64,000 nt of DNA, from positions 17,300,501 to 17,364,500 of the forward strand of contig NC_059504.1 in NCBI RefSeq assembly GCF_914767665.1, written 5' to 3'. Under the pieces are notes generated by a model, which saw only the letters and a program-made list of their open reading frames with translations, searched no databases and was not told the origin of the DNA. Within the stretch, counting starts at the first letter, position 1. Each line of letters starts with the position of its first letter. Positions 35,139-48,080 of this stretch are shown here, piece by piece. The translations under genes and the position numbers were made by a program. The stretch is from Harmonia axyridis. Taxonomy: Eukaryota; Arthropoda; Insecta; Coleoptera; Coccinellidae.

Positions 35139-36228
35139 TATGTATATTCACACCATATTCCCTGTTCGGCGTTTAGCATGATTCTATCTATGTATAGCGA
35201 ATTCAGAAATATATACATATGGATACATTCAATTTAAGCTCACTCAAATTTACAATTGTAGAAACATCCCCTTACGAAATAAATTGTCTATGTACTTCAA
35301 AAATTCAGTCTTCCTCATCACATTTTCTGTCGAGAAATACAAAAAAACACGTCAACAAGGCAACTACACAAGATATTCTTTTGAACATTCTATAGATCAT
35401 CGAAAAATGAAACAACATAAATAATTGATATTTCAAGAGTATCAGCAATTAATATGAAACCTTCTTTCAGTCATCACCAAAGAAGTAAACAACAAAAGTA
35501 AACAATACACAAAACTAAAAATTAACTTATAGCATCCTTAACAATGAAGGAATCCCTTTCATCTTGATTTAGGTTCAGAAAACCCTCATTTCCATCCACC
35601 TCCTACTCCTCCACATACTCCTCAAATCTCACCCTTCAACCCAGCCACATTTCTTCACTAACCTGACACCCCCTACTGCCAACTTTCATCCTCAGCAACA
35701 TCACCTTCTGAATAGTAATGGGCCGACAAAAATAAATCAATAAATTATGTAAACAGGCTCTAAAAAAGATATTAATACGGGGCTCATTGCCGATAACCAG
35801 CCATAACCCCCCCGTCATCCCCTCTATTATCCTCGCGTAACGAGTTCTCGTAACTTTGACCCAGATATTCATTCGGGAAAAGAATGAGATAAAAATCGTC
35901 TGGCCGTTAACTTTCTCTTCCCAAGGAAACATCCCCTTGTTGTCATGGCTTGGTCTGATCGGTTTTTAGAATTTTCCACGCTTGGGTATTGTTGCAATAT
36001 GTTTCTGGATGGCGTTTATTGATGAACGTCCTTCCTGTCTTTGTTTCAGGTGTGAAGATGAGAATGATGGGGTTTACCTGAATTGGTTTTACGAGGAATA
36101 AAATATTTTGGATTTTCTCTCCTTATTATTAAAACTAGTCGCATTTCATACTATTCTGAATAAGTTTGGCGTCGTGTCTGTATTTCTGTCGGTTAATGTG
36201 TCCGAAAATCTTTGTAAAAGGCTAAACT
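35139..36228. other. Unique segment with pyrimidine-rich and GC-rich part near 35560-35960
   Basis: No gene is recognised. The segment holds a CT-rich strand near 35580-35660 and then a non-repetitive moderately GC-rich block including TAAATTATGTAAACAGG (forkhead-like TGTAAACA). Confidence 0.35.
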
Positions 36229-36472
36229 TCAACGATCCTTATCTAAGTTCAACGAAATTAAGTCAGAGTATCTTTAGGTACGTTTTTCTCGAGCAGTCTC
36301 CGTCGACCGCCACATTGCGGCGACTTTATCTAACCAATCGCAATTCTAGTAATCGCCTAGCTCTGCCCAGCTAAGCGATTACTAGGAGTGCGATTGGTTA
36401 GATAAAGTCGTCGAAACGCGGCGGTCGAGGGAAACTGTCCGAGGAAAACGCACCTCAATTTGGATCGTTGAT
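36229..36472. mobile_element. Compact hairpin MITE
   Basis: TTATCTAACCAATCGCA, TAGTAATCGC and CGTTTTTCTCG... are mirrored by inverted copies around the centre TAGCTCTGCCCAGCTA, and the ends CAACGATCC / GGATCGTTG match. Arms are about 115 bp and the loop is nearly absent. Confidence 0.85.
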
Positions 36473-36660
36473 GGCCTCATATAAATTTCAACTAAATGAT
36501 GGGAAAACTCAAATGTAAAATTCACGGTATTTATATATCTCGTGTTTTACTGGATCGATCTTGGTGAAATTCGGTATTGATTGGGTCGTAAATAGTTTTA
36601 GGTTTTCGGGTGTATATAGTGCGTTATGCATATACTCAGAAATGAAATTCCATCTTCATT

Positions 36661-37560
36661 ATTTCGCAATCGAGGCTTTATTGTAAACAACTAGTTAAAC
36701 ATTTATGATTGAAAGTATTGTCTATCGCTGGCCACTACCTTCTCCCATCTTTCGGACAGCGTAAGAATCCCGCGTCGAAAAAACTGGTCATCTCCTGAAG
36801 CGATCCACGAATCGATCCAATTTTTACTTCTTCATAAGAACGGAAGTGCTGATCAGCCAGGTCTTGTGTCATTGATCGAAACAAGCTATAGTTCGAGAAC
36901 GCAATGTCTGGAGAATACGGTATGTGTTTTGACCACTTTCGCAACATAGGGTCGAACATTGTCATGCTGTAAAATCACTTCATCATGTCTCTCGTTGTAT
37001 TGCGGCCGTTTGTCTTTCAATGCTCGGCTCAAATGCACTAAGTGCGTTCGATAACGATCACCTGTTATTGTTTCAATCGGCATGAACTTGGAACCATTAA
37101 TATTCGGTTTGGCCGTCGACGTGGAATCATAGCCGGGATATGTCCATGATTTTCTGCGCTTGGGATTATCGTAATGAACCAATTTTTCGTCTCCAGTCAC
37201 AATGCGATGCAGAAATCCCTTCCGTCTTTGCCTTGCAATCAGCTGTTCACAAGCAAACCAACGCCTTTCAACTTCTATCGGCACCCAATTTCCTGGTTTT
37301 TGAATCATTTCCATGACTTTTAAGACGTTTTGAAATGGCTTGTTGTGTCACTCCCCATGATCCTGCCAATTCTTGTTGCGTTTGACACGAGTTGACTGAG
37401 AATAACATTATGATGCAGACACAAATCGACTTATATTTTGAGAGTGTTATGTTAACAAATACCTAAGATTATTGTATGACATCTGCGATCTATTTATTTC
37501 GAGTACCACTTACCGCTACAGCCGTCTTATTGCAAAACCGCAGAAGCAAAGTTGTACACA
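36661..37560 (-). mobile_element. Mariner copy 5 (mauritiana-like), end-truncated
   Basis: The right end (...AAAGTTGTACACA) is present. The left terminal repeat is lost, so the copy begins within the sequence that normally follows it. The minus-strand frame 37314-36886 reads RRKGFLHRIVTGDEKLVHYD and YNERHDEVILQHDNVRPYVA, but the residues between VMLSIWW and the GDRYRT block are deleted. Confidence 0.88.
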
Positions 37561-39689
37561 AAATATATTATTCAGGAATGATAGTCATTATTATAGACTC
37601 GTGGTATAATATACTACATATCGATTGCACCCTAACATGACATTTCTTACGGCTTTTCTTACTTGTACAACTCATTCTAGAACATTCAAAGCATTACATA
37701 AGTTATTATTGTTGTTTCGAAGTTGTAGTAGGTGTTGATGGGAAAATGATGACATTTTATTGTCAGATGTTCAGAATTCAGAAATTTTCACAAATAATCC
37801 AACGTATATTATTCAAAATTATGACAAGAGCTTGCCAAATCTTTCATAATATGATATATCTTAATGATATTTATGATTTTTATCTTGGAATACAATTCTG
37901 AAATTGACAAAATATTAATAACCATAGTATAAGGAAAGGATTCCTCATACTATCTAATAACTAACCAAAAGAAAATTCAATATGTATGTCCAAAACTATA
38001 CAAATTGAGTACACGGTTAACAAATTGAATAACTTAATAACATAATGGCAGACATACGTTTCGGAATTTTTGTATTTGTTCAAATACAATTTCTCCTCAT
38101 CATTGTCTTTTAGTTCGGAAGCGTACTGAATTCACCAACTTAAAACTTGTATATATACAAAAATTGCAGTTGAAATATAAATAGAAATCAATATGTACAA
38201 TTAAGAAAATAATTTTAGAAAGTTTGAATTGAATATCCTTCATCGTGTAGACTCTTTTAACCTTTATAATCTGAGACATTTTAATATAACTGTATATTTA
38301 CTGAAATTGTATCAGAATTCCAGTTGAATTAAGTGAAAACTTATTGTCCACGCAGCAACGTATATCTTTTATTTCACCAAGTGAAAAATTCGCAGTTATA
38401 ATCGCTCAAATCAGATCTTTTCAGAATTCACGACACACCAAGATCACACCCAAAATAACCCACCCTCAGACCTTCATCCATTCTCATCGCACATCTCAAT
38501 AAAACCCTGCAATATTCAACGGACACGCAGATCGCGTAAAACTTTCTCGTTGCGTTCCATAACGCATACGTCAAGAAAGTTATGTCGAATCTTCGAACGT
38601 ATACATCAACCCCCCCTACCACCCCCCTTAGAAACGATTTTAAATATTTAACGTAATGTATTTTGAAGGGAACGTCCAGAGAAAATACGTGGGCGGCAGA
38701 AGGGAGAGCAAGAGAGAGGAAGAGAGAGGAGCAAGAAGACGGTATGCAGAACGGAGAGGTCCTTGGTCCAGCGGAGCAGCTTAGAATTCAATTTCAATAC
38801 GCGCTCTCAATCATGCATGGAGTTTGGCAGGTGGGGGTTCCGTTGGAAACGCGGGGTGTGGGGGGAGAGAGAGTGAACATCAAAGTCCTGCAGTATTGGC
38901 GTCCAAGACGCGTCCCCGCCGCCCCCCGCAAGCGGGATTGACGCGCCTGGCACGCATATACTCAGCTCACGCATAATTTAGGCGCGCGGTCGGAGAATGG
39001 ACATCGCCCGAGCTCAATCAATACCTCAGATCCAGGACTACATTACGGCCCGAGGCTTTCTAGCCGCTCTCTTGCCTTTGTGCGGACGCTGGCAATAGGA
39101 GGACGCCCGCTTGTCGGTCTTGCGTACGGCTAATGGACGCGAATTAAGGAGTATATATGAGTATATCGCGAAAAAATGGGATATATTTTTATGAGTTGAT
39201 GTGGACTGGTCGTGGGGATTAATGCGGTACGTTCCTGAGGGATATGGATGGGTTTCTGGATGATAATGATGGTTTTAGACTGGCCAACATATGTGGCTGT
39301 TTTTCTTATTGGTCGGTTTATATTCTGGTGTAGAATTGGAATTGATTCTAAGACCAGATTTTCCAGATATACTTTTTAAAGTGTATCGGAATGAATATTT
39401 CATGTATGAGGTCCTAAATTGATACAAATTCCTTCAAAAATGAATAATATAATTGAAATTATCTAATGAAGCCAGAGTGGTGTGAAATATTGTTTATATT
39501 TTACTATGAAAATGTAAAAAACTCGAGTTAACTTGAAAAATCCTCTTTCTTCTGAATATTGAAATTTATTGAGTATCATTATACTATCGACCATGAAATT
39601 TTTATTTGCGTTCAACGTCGTTTCGACATCCATTTGTCATCTGTGAAAGTTTTAGTGGAATTAACTTTTGAAAAATGATAAATCGAATG
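37561..39689. other. Gene-free stretch with a GC-rich, GAGA-rich island near 38540-39160
   Basis: The strongest GC-rich island in the window. It contains a purine run of repeated GAGAG units near 38700-38745, another GAGAGAGAG near 38864, and CpG-rich blocks such as CCCCGCCGCCCCCCGC. No coding region is supported. This is typical of a promoter-like or Polycomb/Trithorax-type regulatory element, but that is inference. Confidence 0.4.
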
Positions 39690-40110
39690 TTAAAAACAAC
39701 AAACAATAATTTTGTTGTAACAGAAATGTAACAGTGTTCGCTATTTTCCGTGAACATTTGTATATAAGGAAGACAACTCATCGTATAGATTCTGAAGGTT
39801 ATTTCGAGCTATTTGACTGGAATAAACAAGATTTTTTTCATCGTGCTGTGATATGGAATCATCACTATACTCTTAAATCGAAGAAAGCGTCAGCTGAGTG
39901 GATATTAGTCGATGAAAGCCGTCCAAAGTGAACAAAATCTCAAACATCTCTTGGCAAATGAAAAAGAAAGAAATTATCACTTAAGAGCACAATGTTCTTG
40001 TCCCAAATCGATGATAGCTTTGAATTACAATTTCAACTACTTGACCACCCTGCTTATTCTTCAGATCTGACTTCCACTGATTCTGGCTTTTTGTAGACTT
40101 CAAAAAATGT
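39690..40110 (+). mobile_element. Mariner remnant of another subfamily
   Basis: A frame near 39780-39930 ends SAEWILVDESRPK, matching the transposase block after the first catalytic Asp. After a large deletion, LDHPAYSSDLTSTDSGFL, matching the region of the third catalytic residue, follows at about 40040. Mariner copy 6 abuts it. Confidence 0.6.
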
Positions 40111-40114
40111 TCCA

Positions 40115-41139
40115 GGTGTACAACTTTGCTTTCACCATTTTGCAATAGATGGCTGCAGCGGTAAGTGGAAATCGAAATAGATAGATCGTAGATGTCATAC
40201 AATAAGATCAGGTATTTCGTCATCAAAATATTAGTCGATTTGTGTCTGCATCATAAAGTTATTCTCGATTAAACATGTCAGCTAACGAGCCAAATTCATT
40301 TTGTGGGAGATTTTAATTTTCTGCTTCAATATGAAGATATCTGCGGCTGAGACTCATTAAGTGCTCTAAAAATATCTATGGTGAGGCCACTATTAGTGAA
40401 AGAACGTGCCGAGAGTGGTTTCGACGCTTCAAGAACGTTGATTTTGATATCGAAGATCAGCGATGGAAGAGATAAGGTTTTCGAAGATGCAGAATTGGAG
40501 GCATTACTTGTTCAAGATTCGTGTCAACCACAACAAGAATTGGCAAAATCATTGGGAGTGACGCAAAAAGTCATTTCAAACCGCCTGAAAGTCATGAAAT
40601 GATTCAGAAACAAGGAAATTGGGTGCTGTACGAGTTGAAGCCAAGAGATGTTGAACGGCGTTTGTTTGCTTGCTGAAGCATTATGAGACCGAAACAATCA
40701 CAGGCGATCGTTATCGAACGCAATTGATCCGTTTGAGCCGAGCATTGAAAGACAAATGGCCGCAATACAACGAGAGACCTGATAAAGTGATTTTACAGAT
40801 TGACAATGCTCGACCCCATGTTGCGAAAGTGCTCAATACATACTTGGAAACGTTGAAATGAGAAGTCCAACCCCACCCGCTTTATTCTCCAGACGTTGGT
40901 CCCTAGGATTATCACTTGTTTCGATCAACGGCACACGGCCTGACTGACCAGCACTTCCGGTCTTATGAAGGAGTAAAAAAATTGGATCGATTCGTGGATC
41001 GCTTCAGAAGATGACCATTTTTTTCAACGTGGTATTCGTGGCCAGCGATGGACAATACAATAATCATAAATGTATAACCAGTTTTATACAATAAAGACTT
41101 GAATTGCGGAAAAAAACGGTGGAAGCAAAGTTATACACC
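40115..41139 (+). mobile_element. Mariner copy 6 (mauritiana-like), defective
   Basis: Ends GGTGTACAACTTTGC and its inverse (...AAAGTTATACACC). Transposase pieces SERTCREWF, QQELAKSLGVTQKVI and PQYNERPDKVILQIDNARPH are visible. The stretch between RRLFAC and the ETITGDRYRT block is deleted. Confidence 0.92.
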
Positions 41140-41179
41140 TATATGTAGTTTATCGAATTTTCATTTTTGAATAATTTCA

Positions 41180-41445
41180 TTTTGCATGTAATGTTTTTTA
41201 TGGTTATTATGATGTGATCTGCTTAAAATTTTGCACTGATCTTGATATTGCTATTTCATACCAACATCCAAAAGGTCAACTCTGACATGCAGCTCGAAAC
41301 TGTCATTTTATATACAAATGCAAATTTTCATCTCTAGCTGCAGTATCGACATCGACAGGAGAACAAAATTTCGTTAGGAGAACAAAATTTCGTTAGACCA
41401 TATTAACGGAACCCCTAGTCGGATTATGTCTATTAACAAACTTTA
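41180..41445 (+). repeat. Dispersed repeat unit carrying an empty integration site
   Basis: GCAAATTTTCA(T/A)TCTC..., then GACAGGA(G)A.A...ATTTCG and ...CGGAACC.CTAGTC.GATTA match the two flanks of the fold-back element at 29490-30089. Here the flanks are contiguous across CCATATTAACGGAAC. A 19-bp tandem duplication (AGGAGAACAAAATTTCGTT) is at about 41357-41394. Confidence 0.7.
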
Positions 41446-42590
41446 TCATGGCATTGTCAATCCGAAATTCGAAAATTCCAACTTTCTAGCTGTTCGAGAG
41501 TTATCATGTTTACGGAGAGACAAACTTGAATTTGAGGACGGATGAGCCATCAGTGAATTGAAGCTCATCGTTTAAAACCATTCCCGGCTCAAAATTCTAA
41601 AGCTATAGAAATTCCCATGAAGTGATAGAGAAATCTGTTCGGTAAACGAGCAGTATTTTGTGCATCGAAACAAGTATGCATTAGGTTAATAAGGATAATG
41701 ATTTCTACAGACTTAAATCGAGAAGAACCTTTCTCGCTCTTAAATTGCCCAACAGATCGATGCCATTCGCAGAAATAATTTCTCCCATCTGAATGATTCA
41801 CGGCGACTGAAAAATTCATACGCTTAATTGCGTGCTGAGGTGATTGACGTTTGTCCCATCCCCATGGTCCCAGCTGCCAACTTGAAATATCAAGTCGGGA
41901 CCTACGCATCAACGTGGAAACTTCCACAAACCAGTGTTAAAAAATTAACACCCCCATTATAACCTATCTCTGGCTTGGATACTTATCGTGAGGACTCACC
42001 CCTCATTCCAGTCGTTGCTAAAACCAATCCTCTAAATATTTCGGCAGTTTCTCCGATTTTGTGATTTCAACGTTCAAGTCAACGTGTGTTTGTTTACTCC
42101 TTTCTCTTTTGCCCACGATGCGTCGACTTTGACTAATTTGGGATGTCAGAAATTACAGAAGGATGGAGGATTTGTAAGGGAGGAAATAGGGGTGAAAATA
42201 TTGGGGGTTCGGTTCGTATGTTTCCTTGAAAGCTGTAGTAGAACTGCACATCCCTCTAGGTTTTTAATTTGAGTTGCGAAGCTGCTGGCGTCGCTATAGT
42301 GGCATTGGGTTCTTGACATATCAATTATCATTGGGTCTTCATGGCGTGCTGATGTCAGCACTTTTCGTACAGCAGTTTTGGTCTCGATTTTTTCTGCTGC
42401 TGAATACTGTTTTTCAATTTGGTTCAAGAGTGCTCCTGTTCATAAAATTTATGCACAGCTTAACGTTTCTATGAGAATCATCAGTGATCAGTAGATCTGC
42501 ACCTTTACTTTGGTTACTAGTGCTATCACATACACTTCCCCCTCATATTCGTAGACAGGTCTCAGTCAAGAAATCTTGGGATAAATTTCA
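41446..42590. other. Unique, moderately GC-rich intergenic segment
   Basis: No gene is supported; the open frames here (for example 41927-41589 minus) lack recognisable domains. Sequence complexity is higher than in the AT-rich surroundings. Confidence 0.3.
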
Positions 42591-43000
42591 TTTCTAACCG
42601 AACTTATCTGCAATTGTATCTAATCTCCCTGATAATGGAACTGACAGATTAAAGTCACGCAAACCTTTATGGGTTAATATCTTCCTTCAATCTAATGAAA
42701 GTGACAAGGAAATTTGGCGTTCGGAATGGAGTTCTTGTAATGTCTTCAACAAAAGTCTAATCGTTGATCCTTCAGATTAAGTTCTAGGTTCCAATCTCCC
42801 AAGGAAAGTTTAGAGTATTTAAAATTGACTTAGAACTGGTCTTGTTAGTTGCAATAGTATGGTCTTCAAATGGCATTCTATTGAAAGCCCACTATGTGAG
42901 TATGGTGTAGAAGAAACCATTGACCACTTGGTGAATACTTGGTGGTTTCCAAGCTATCCATTCAGGTTCAGATTCTTCTTTAGAATGGGTCGCTAACTAA
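42590..43000 (+). mobile_element. Non-LTR retrotransposon C-terminal remnant
   Basis: Broken frames read ESDKEIWRSEWSSCNV and then LRTGLVSCNSMVFKWH with SPLCEYGVEETIDHLVN. This is the Arg-Thr-Gly / Cys-x-x-Gly / His arrangement at the end of jockey- and R1-type ORF2 proteins. It is heavily mutated. Confidence 0.6.
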
Positions 43001-43649
43001 AAATCAATATAATGGAAACTAACATTTATCACACCTTGCTGGTTCTTTATTTTTTGTTTTCAGATTTAATTATAAAGTCGTCAACCGTTGTGTAGAGAAA
43101 GGATGGAAAATATTTTGTTTGGATGAAGAGGAAGCCCTTCAATATAAATATATCAGCTTTTTCTGTAAATAAATGCAGAAACCAGTCACTGCACTATATG
43201 GGGAGACTGTTGAGGTTTTTATCTTGCTCTTGTATCACACGTTGAAATGTATGATGCCCCGTTTACATTTCCTCTGCTAATACTTCTAAACATGCTTTGT
43301 TGTTTGAAGTTGATAATATATTGGTAGGGAAGACTGGGTACAGTTAAAAGCGAAACTTGCAGTATACAGGGTAGATTTCAAGGAATAAACGAAGAGAACG
43401 ACAAGTCGGATCTCGAATCGTTGTAGTTTTGTGTAGAAAACCCTACTGAGATTTTAGGAGCAAATGTTAGTGCTTTGTAAATATATTTTTGCAATTACAG
43501 AATTTTTATTAACAGTTGCAGTGTTGGTATATTGATGAATTTAGAACGTCAGTAGAGAACTAGAGCTTGAGAAAACTACTACCAATAAAACCTTCAGTTC
43601 GATGCGAAGTAGAAAATGAGATTGGGTAAAGGAATCCACAATCCCAGCT

Positions 43650-44400
43650 CTCGAAAGAATACCCTCAAATGCTACACATATAATTCTTGAACTACGTCAC
43701 AGACTGGCGTTGGAGTATTCAGGATTGGCACCAAATGCTCAATACCCTTAGGACGTTGTTTTCGAGTAGATATACTTGCAATCAAAAGATGTGTGCAAAT
43801 GAACCTAGTAAAAAACTATGATATAGCGATTAATTCTGACAGTCAGGCTGCATTCACAGCATAGATCTCACATATCAATGATTCTAAGATGGTAAATAGG
43901 CAAAAATAACAAGGTCTGTTTAGTTTGGGTTCTCGGTCACTGAGGATTTAAAGGAATTGAGGAGGCCAACACAATTGCCAAAAAAGTAGCACAAACTCCT
44001 TTCATTAGCCCAGAAAATGTCTATGTACAGGTAAAAGTACCAATAAGAAGATCAGATCAGAGTTTAAGAAGAAGGAAACACTTTGGCAGAATCTTCATGG
44101 GTTGGATCAATCTGATCAATGTTTTTTTGAAACTGTGATACTGCGAGATCTAAGAATTATCTTGATCTTAGTAAGAATATACTACACCTCCTCACTGGAT
44201 TCGTTATGGGTCATTGGCGCCTCAGGAAGTATCTCATGAGAATGAGTCTAGCAGAAAACGTCGAGTGTAGATTCTGTGGGTACGAGGAAGAATCTTCGTA
44301 TAAAAAAATGCTATGGACAAGAGACTCATAGAAGTGAGGAAGTAACTTCTTTGAAGGCATTCCAGATGCAGAGTTCTTTAGAACTCTGGAACTGGAGGGC
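43650..44400 (+). mobile_element. Non-LTR retrotransposon RNase H and C-terminal remnant (R1/I-like)
   Basis: Readable pieces in order are AINSDSQAAFTA (an RNase H motif), VWVLGH then GIEEANTIAKKVAQTPFISP, and LLTGFVTGHWRLRKYLMRM with CRFCGYEEES. Many stops and frameshifts. It is separate from the preceding remnant, since both are C-terminal ends. Confidence 0.7.
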
Positions 44401-45876
44401 GCGCTATAGACTACAAAAACTAAATCTCTGATGTGGGGCAAAATATACCATAAATCGCGGTGCAATGAAAACCTCCTTAGATCAACATTTACTACATCAC
44501 TGTGTAAATAGTATTTATTAGTAGTTATTGTTTTCATTTATGTGAATTATTTTGTGTAAAATGAAGACATGAGGACAGTTGAAACATCATTGTGGATACG
44601 ATTGAAACAATTTAATTATTTAAATTTTTTCTTATAGGCACAGTAGAAATTTCACGGGGGTCACTATGAGAAAAAGCATGAGTAACATGGAGTGCACTAA
44701 GCACTCTTGCATTTTGGTGACCACAAATATCCAGCTATGGCGCATAAGACACACAATCCTATTTTTATTCAATGGATTCGGTCTTTTTTGGGCGGAAATT
44801 CATAATAAATAAAAAGAAACAAAATAATTTCCGATAAATTAGTTTATCGGAAATTACATTCTTTTATTTACGGTTCCTTCAATCCACCATTTGTATTTAC
44901 GTCGGAATCAAAATGTATTGCGATTCTGAAAAGAGAGAAAAAACAAGGAAGTGTACAATCTATACTCATATTTAAAAAAAAATAGATAAGAAAAAAATTA
45001 AAAACAGATCGATACGAATTGATTGAAATCAACCAAACTCATAGAAAAGATGGTGAAAGAACCAAAAGTAATACCTAAAACAAAAAGAAAGTTGACAAAC
45101 GTTATTTATCGCCATGAGAAAAAGAGGAATATAACTAATTTAATTCTAATTCTTGCAGTTTACAGTTTACTTGCAGTTCACCTTTACTATTTTTTTGTAC
45201 AATCTGTACTGATTCACCAAAAAAAGAAAAGATGAGGAAAGGATGTGAAAACAGATTGCTACAAATTGAAGTCAATCAAGTCCTACTCACAGTAATGGCT
45301 ATTATTACCTGGGACTATTTCTCGGGAATGATAGCTATCATTATTGACCCACGGTATAATCCACTATTATCAAAATTTTCCTCCCGAAAATTTTAATTCA
45401 AATTTTTCTTAACTCAATCTTTCACCAACGGTTCTTTATCTCAAAATCCACCATGTAACGCTGCATGGTCCATCGGTTTTTTCCTAGAGCAGCATCCCTT
45501 CTGCTCCTCCCGTACGTATAGGAAATTTCCACCCTTCCCTTAATCCCGGAAAACACGTTCCGCTGCGTCGTGGAAATTCGGCTCCCTTCCTTTACATATG
45601 AATTCATAAGCAAGTGGCCGAGTGTCCATCGCACAGTGCTAAGACTACATGAGGAAGCAGTGCAAGATCGATAAAGCGCCCCCTGTGCCCCTCACCGCGG
45701 GCTGCCTCGTTTTACACTTCCCGCAGGACTTTCACTTTCCTCCCGGACCTATCTGGACTTTCGGCGTTCTACACTAGGCAGTGGCGTAGCAAGGGGTGGA
45801 GACTGAGGAAGGAAGTTTGGGGAGTTGATATAAATATTGAGAATATCACAGAAACTTTGTTTACCCGTTTGATATA
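44400..45876. other. Gene-free stretch with a small hairpin and a GC-rich island near 45420-45790
   Basis: A perfect 13-bp inverted repeat AATTTCCGATAAA around TTAG lies at 44826-44855. The island 45420-45790 is GC-rich and not obviously repetitive. No gene is supported. Confidence 0.35.
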
Positions 45877-46972
45877 CAAGGTGTTTCAGGATAAAATGCT
45901 GCTCTTTGAGGCTGTGAATCATTAGGTGATTTTAAGAAGATAGATTTAAGAAGACTTTCATGAAATTCTCAACTATAATTTATAATTTATTACAGTCTAG
46001 ATCTATAGAGGTTCAGGGGCGTATTTTTTAGGTGAAAATAATACTTTTTTTTATAAACATGTGTCCGCAAACACTTCGTTACAGAACTACTGAGCTTTAA
46101 AATTTCAAGATTTCTTAGTTTTTTCTTCATAGGTGTTTCATTTTTTGAAATAGCAAGATCAAATTCGAAATATAGGTTCCTTACGTTCCTTTTTTTTCTG
46201 AGAAAGCTTGTAATTCAGATCATAAACTAAATACATAGAAGGAGTTTTTTGTTTTTTTTTTATTTTATTTATTGAACATAGGAAAACAAACGGGCATCTC
46301 AACCTAACACAGTACTCACATATTAATATTGAGAGTATCATATAACCGTAAAAACTTAATTTATAAAGAGTAACAATAATTTAAGCAAACTAAAAACAAA
46401 TACCGGAGAAATGACAATAAACTTGAAACCTTTGCAAGACGAGAATATAAAAATTTGAACTATTTAGGAATCAAAGGAGGAATCTTAGCCTCAAATACCT
46501 TTTTTTCATAGTGAAAATAGGTTCCTATCTTCCGTTAAAAATTTAAATTAAATGTAGCGAATTAGAAAAATCGATTTTACATTTTTCTCGATAACGATCA
46601 CAGAGTCAAATTAATTTCTGAACTAAATAGAAAATTCATTTTATATGTTAGAATCCACCAGCTGTATGTATGTATAACCTTAAACGTAACCTTTATTTCA
46701 AATTTGATCCTTATATCTCAAAAACTTAAGGAGCAATGAAGAAAGAACTAAAAAATCTTAAAACTTAACGTTCTGTAGTTCGGTAACCCACACTTCAAAA
46801 TTTGATCTTAATATCTCAAAAGTTGAAAGAGCTATGAAGAATAAAATCTTAACATTTTGCTCTGTAGTTCGGTAACGAAGCGTTTGCAGACATTTGTTTA
46901 TGGAAAAAAAGTCTTATTTTGACTTGAAAAATACACCTCTGAAATCTTGACACTGGATTTTGAAACACCCTG
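45877..46972. mobile_element. Fold-back element with ACA(A/G)GGTGTTTC ends
   Basis: The ends CAAGGTGTTTCAGGAT and CAGGGTGTTTCAAAAT (complement of right end) are followed by inverted inner blocks at about 46010-46180 and 46760-46940. Shared motifs there include AC(A/G)CTTCGTTAC(A/C)GAACTAC and the AGATCAAATT segment. Non-coding. Confidence 0.85.
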
Positions 46973-47017
46973 TAGATAACCACATGGAAACGTTTTGAGT
47001 TAGGTATTTATTAGAAC

Positions 47018-48080
47018 TCAAACAACTTCATTGATATTTTTATGATATTGGTACATCCCATAAAATATCAATGGACATTTCTCGATGTGAAAGAGTTTTT
47101 TTCTCATTATTTCATATAAATTTGGCTGATTTTCATCAATAGTACGTTCAATATTGATTTCTAATGGCTTAGTTGTTGATGGATTATGGATTATAAGCAC
47201 AAACTTGTAACTTATCATATCCTCAAAGAAAGAAATCTGAAGGTGTTAAATGTCAGGATCTGACAGGATAATCAACAGAATCAAATCTTGAGATAATTTC
47301 ATCTCTGAATTTACTTTTGAATAAATCGATTGTAAGAGGGCTGTGTGAAGGTGGCACCTTGTTTGAATCACATATTATCCAGATTATTCTCAACGAAAAA
47401 AAATCATTTAATATTGTTTTGTATAATTATCCATTGACTGTTACTGTTCGACCATTATCTTCGAAGAAATATGGACAATCATTACGACAGCATGAATTGT
47501 ACACTACGCAGTGTATGTATGTAACGGTGACTTAACAGTTTTGTGTAGATTTTCCTCGCTCCAATTCTGTTTGCTTAAATATAATTTAACCAAAAATGAG
47601 CTTCATCGATGACTCGATAAAATTGTTCATCATTCTCAGTTTTTTCAGTGGCAAAACCATAAAATAAAAGACTTTTATGGAGGTTTATTGGCTTCAGTTC
47701 TTGAACCAGTTGAATTTTAGAAAGATATGAAACCAAAAATTTCCTTGATATTTTCCATGTTGTTGTTTGAGAAAGATGTAATTGTTGAGAACGACGTGGA
47801 ACTGATAAATTTGTATTTTCTCATAAACTTGCTGCTACTGAATCAATATTTTCTTGTGCATTGCTTTGTTGAATCCTTTCATAATTGAATGGCATAATCT
47901 ACTGAACACAAATGATATAAGAAATGTCAAAAAATAATACACAGTGTTGCCATTATAACTATTCTTATTTGAAAAGCAGTTGCTATGGTTTATTCTTACA
48001 TCCTTTTTCATACAATACTTCAAATCATTAAAAAACTGCTCACAAAATGAAAAGAAACCTTGATTTTTCAATTTTGTTGC
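47018..48080 (-). pseudogene. Catalytic part of a decayed Tc1/mariner-superfamily transposase (DUF4817-type)
   Basis: Read on the minus strand in broken frames: SVPRRSQQLHLSQTTTWKI, KIQLVQELKPINLH, DEAHFWLN (the second part of the first catalytic block), PYFFEDN.RTVTVNG, CHLHTALLQ and finally PSTTKPLEINIERTI near 47165. The order and spacing are those of insect transposases that pair this DDE domain with a DUF4817-like N-terminus. Numerous stops. Confidence 0.72.

Noticed and set aside
38663..38941. 92-residue plus-strand frame, Arg/Glu-rich
   Set aside because: It is produced by the GAGA-rich and GC-rich sequence and shows no family motif or splice context.
47317..47535. 72-residue plus-strand frame
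   Set aside because: It is antisense to the decayed transposase at 47018-48080.
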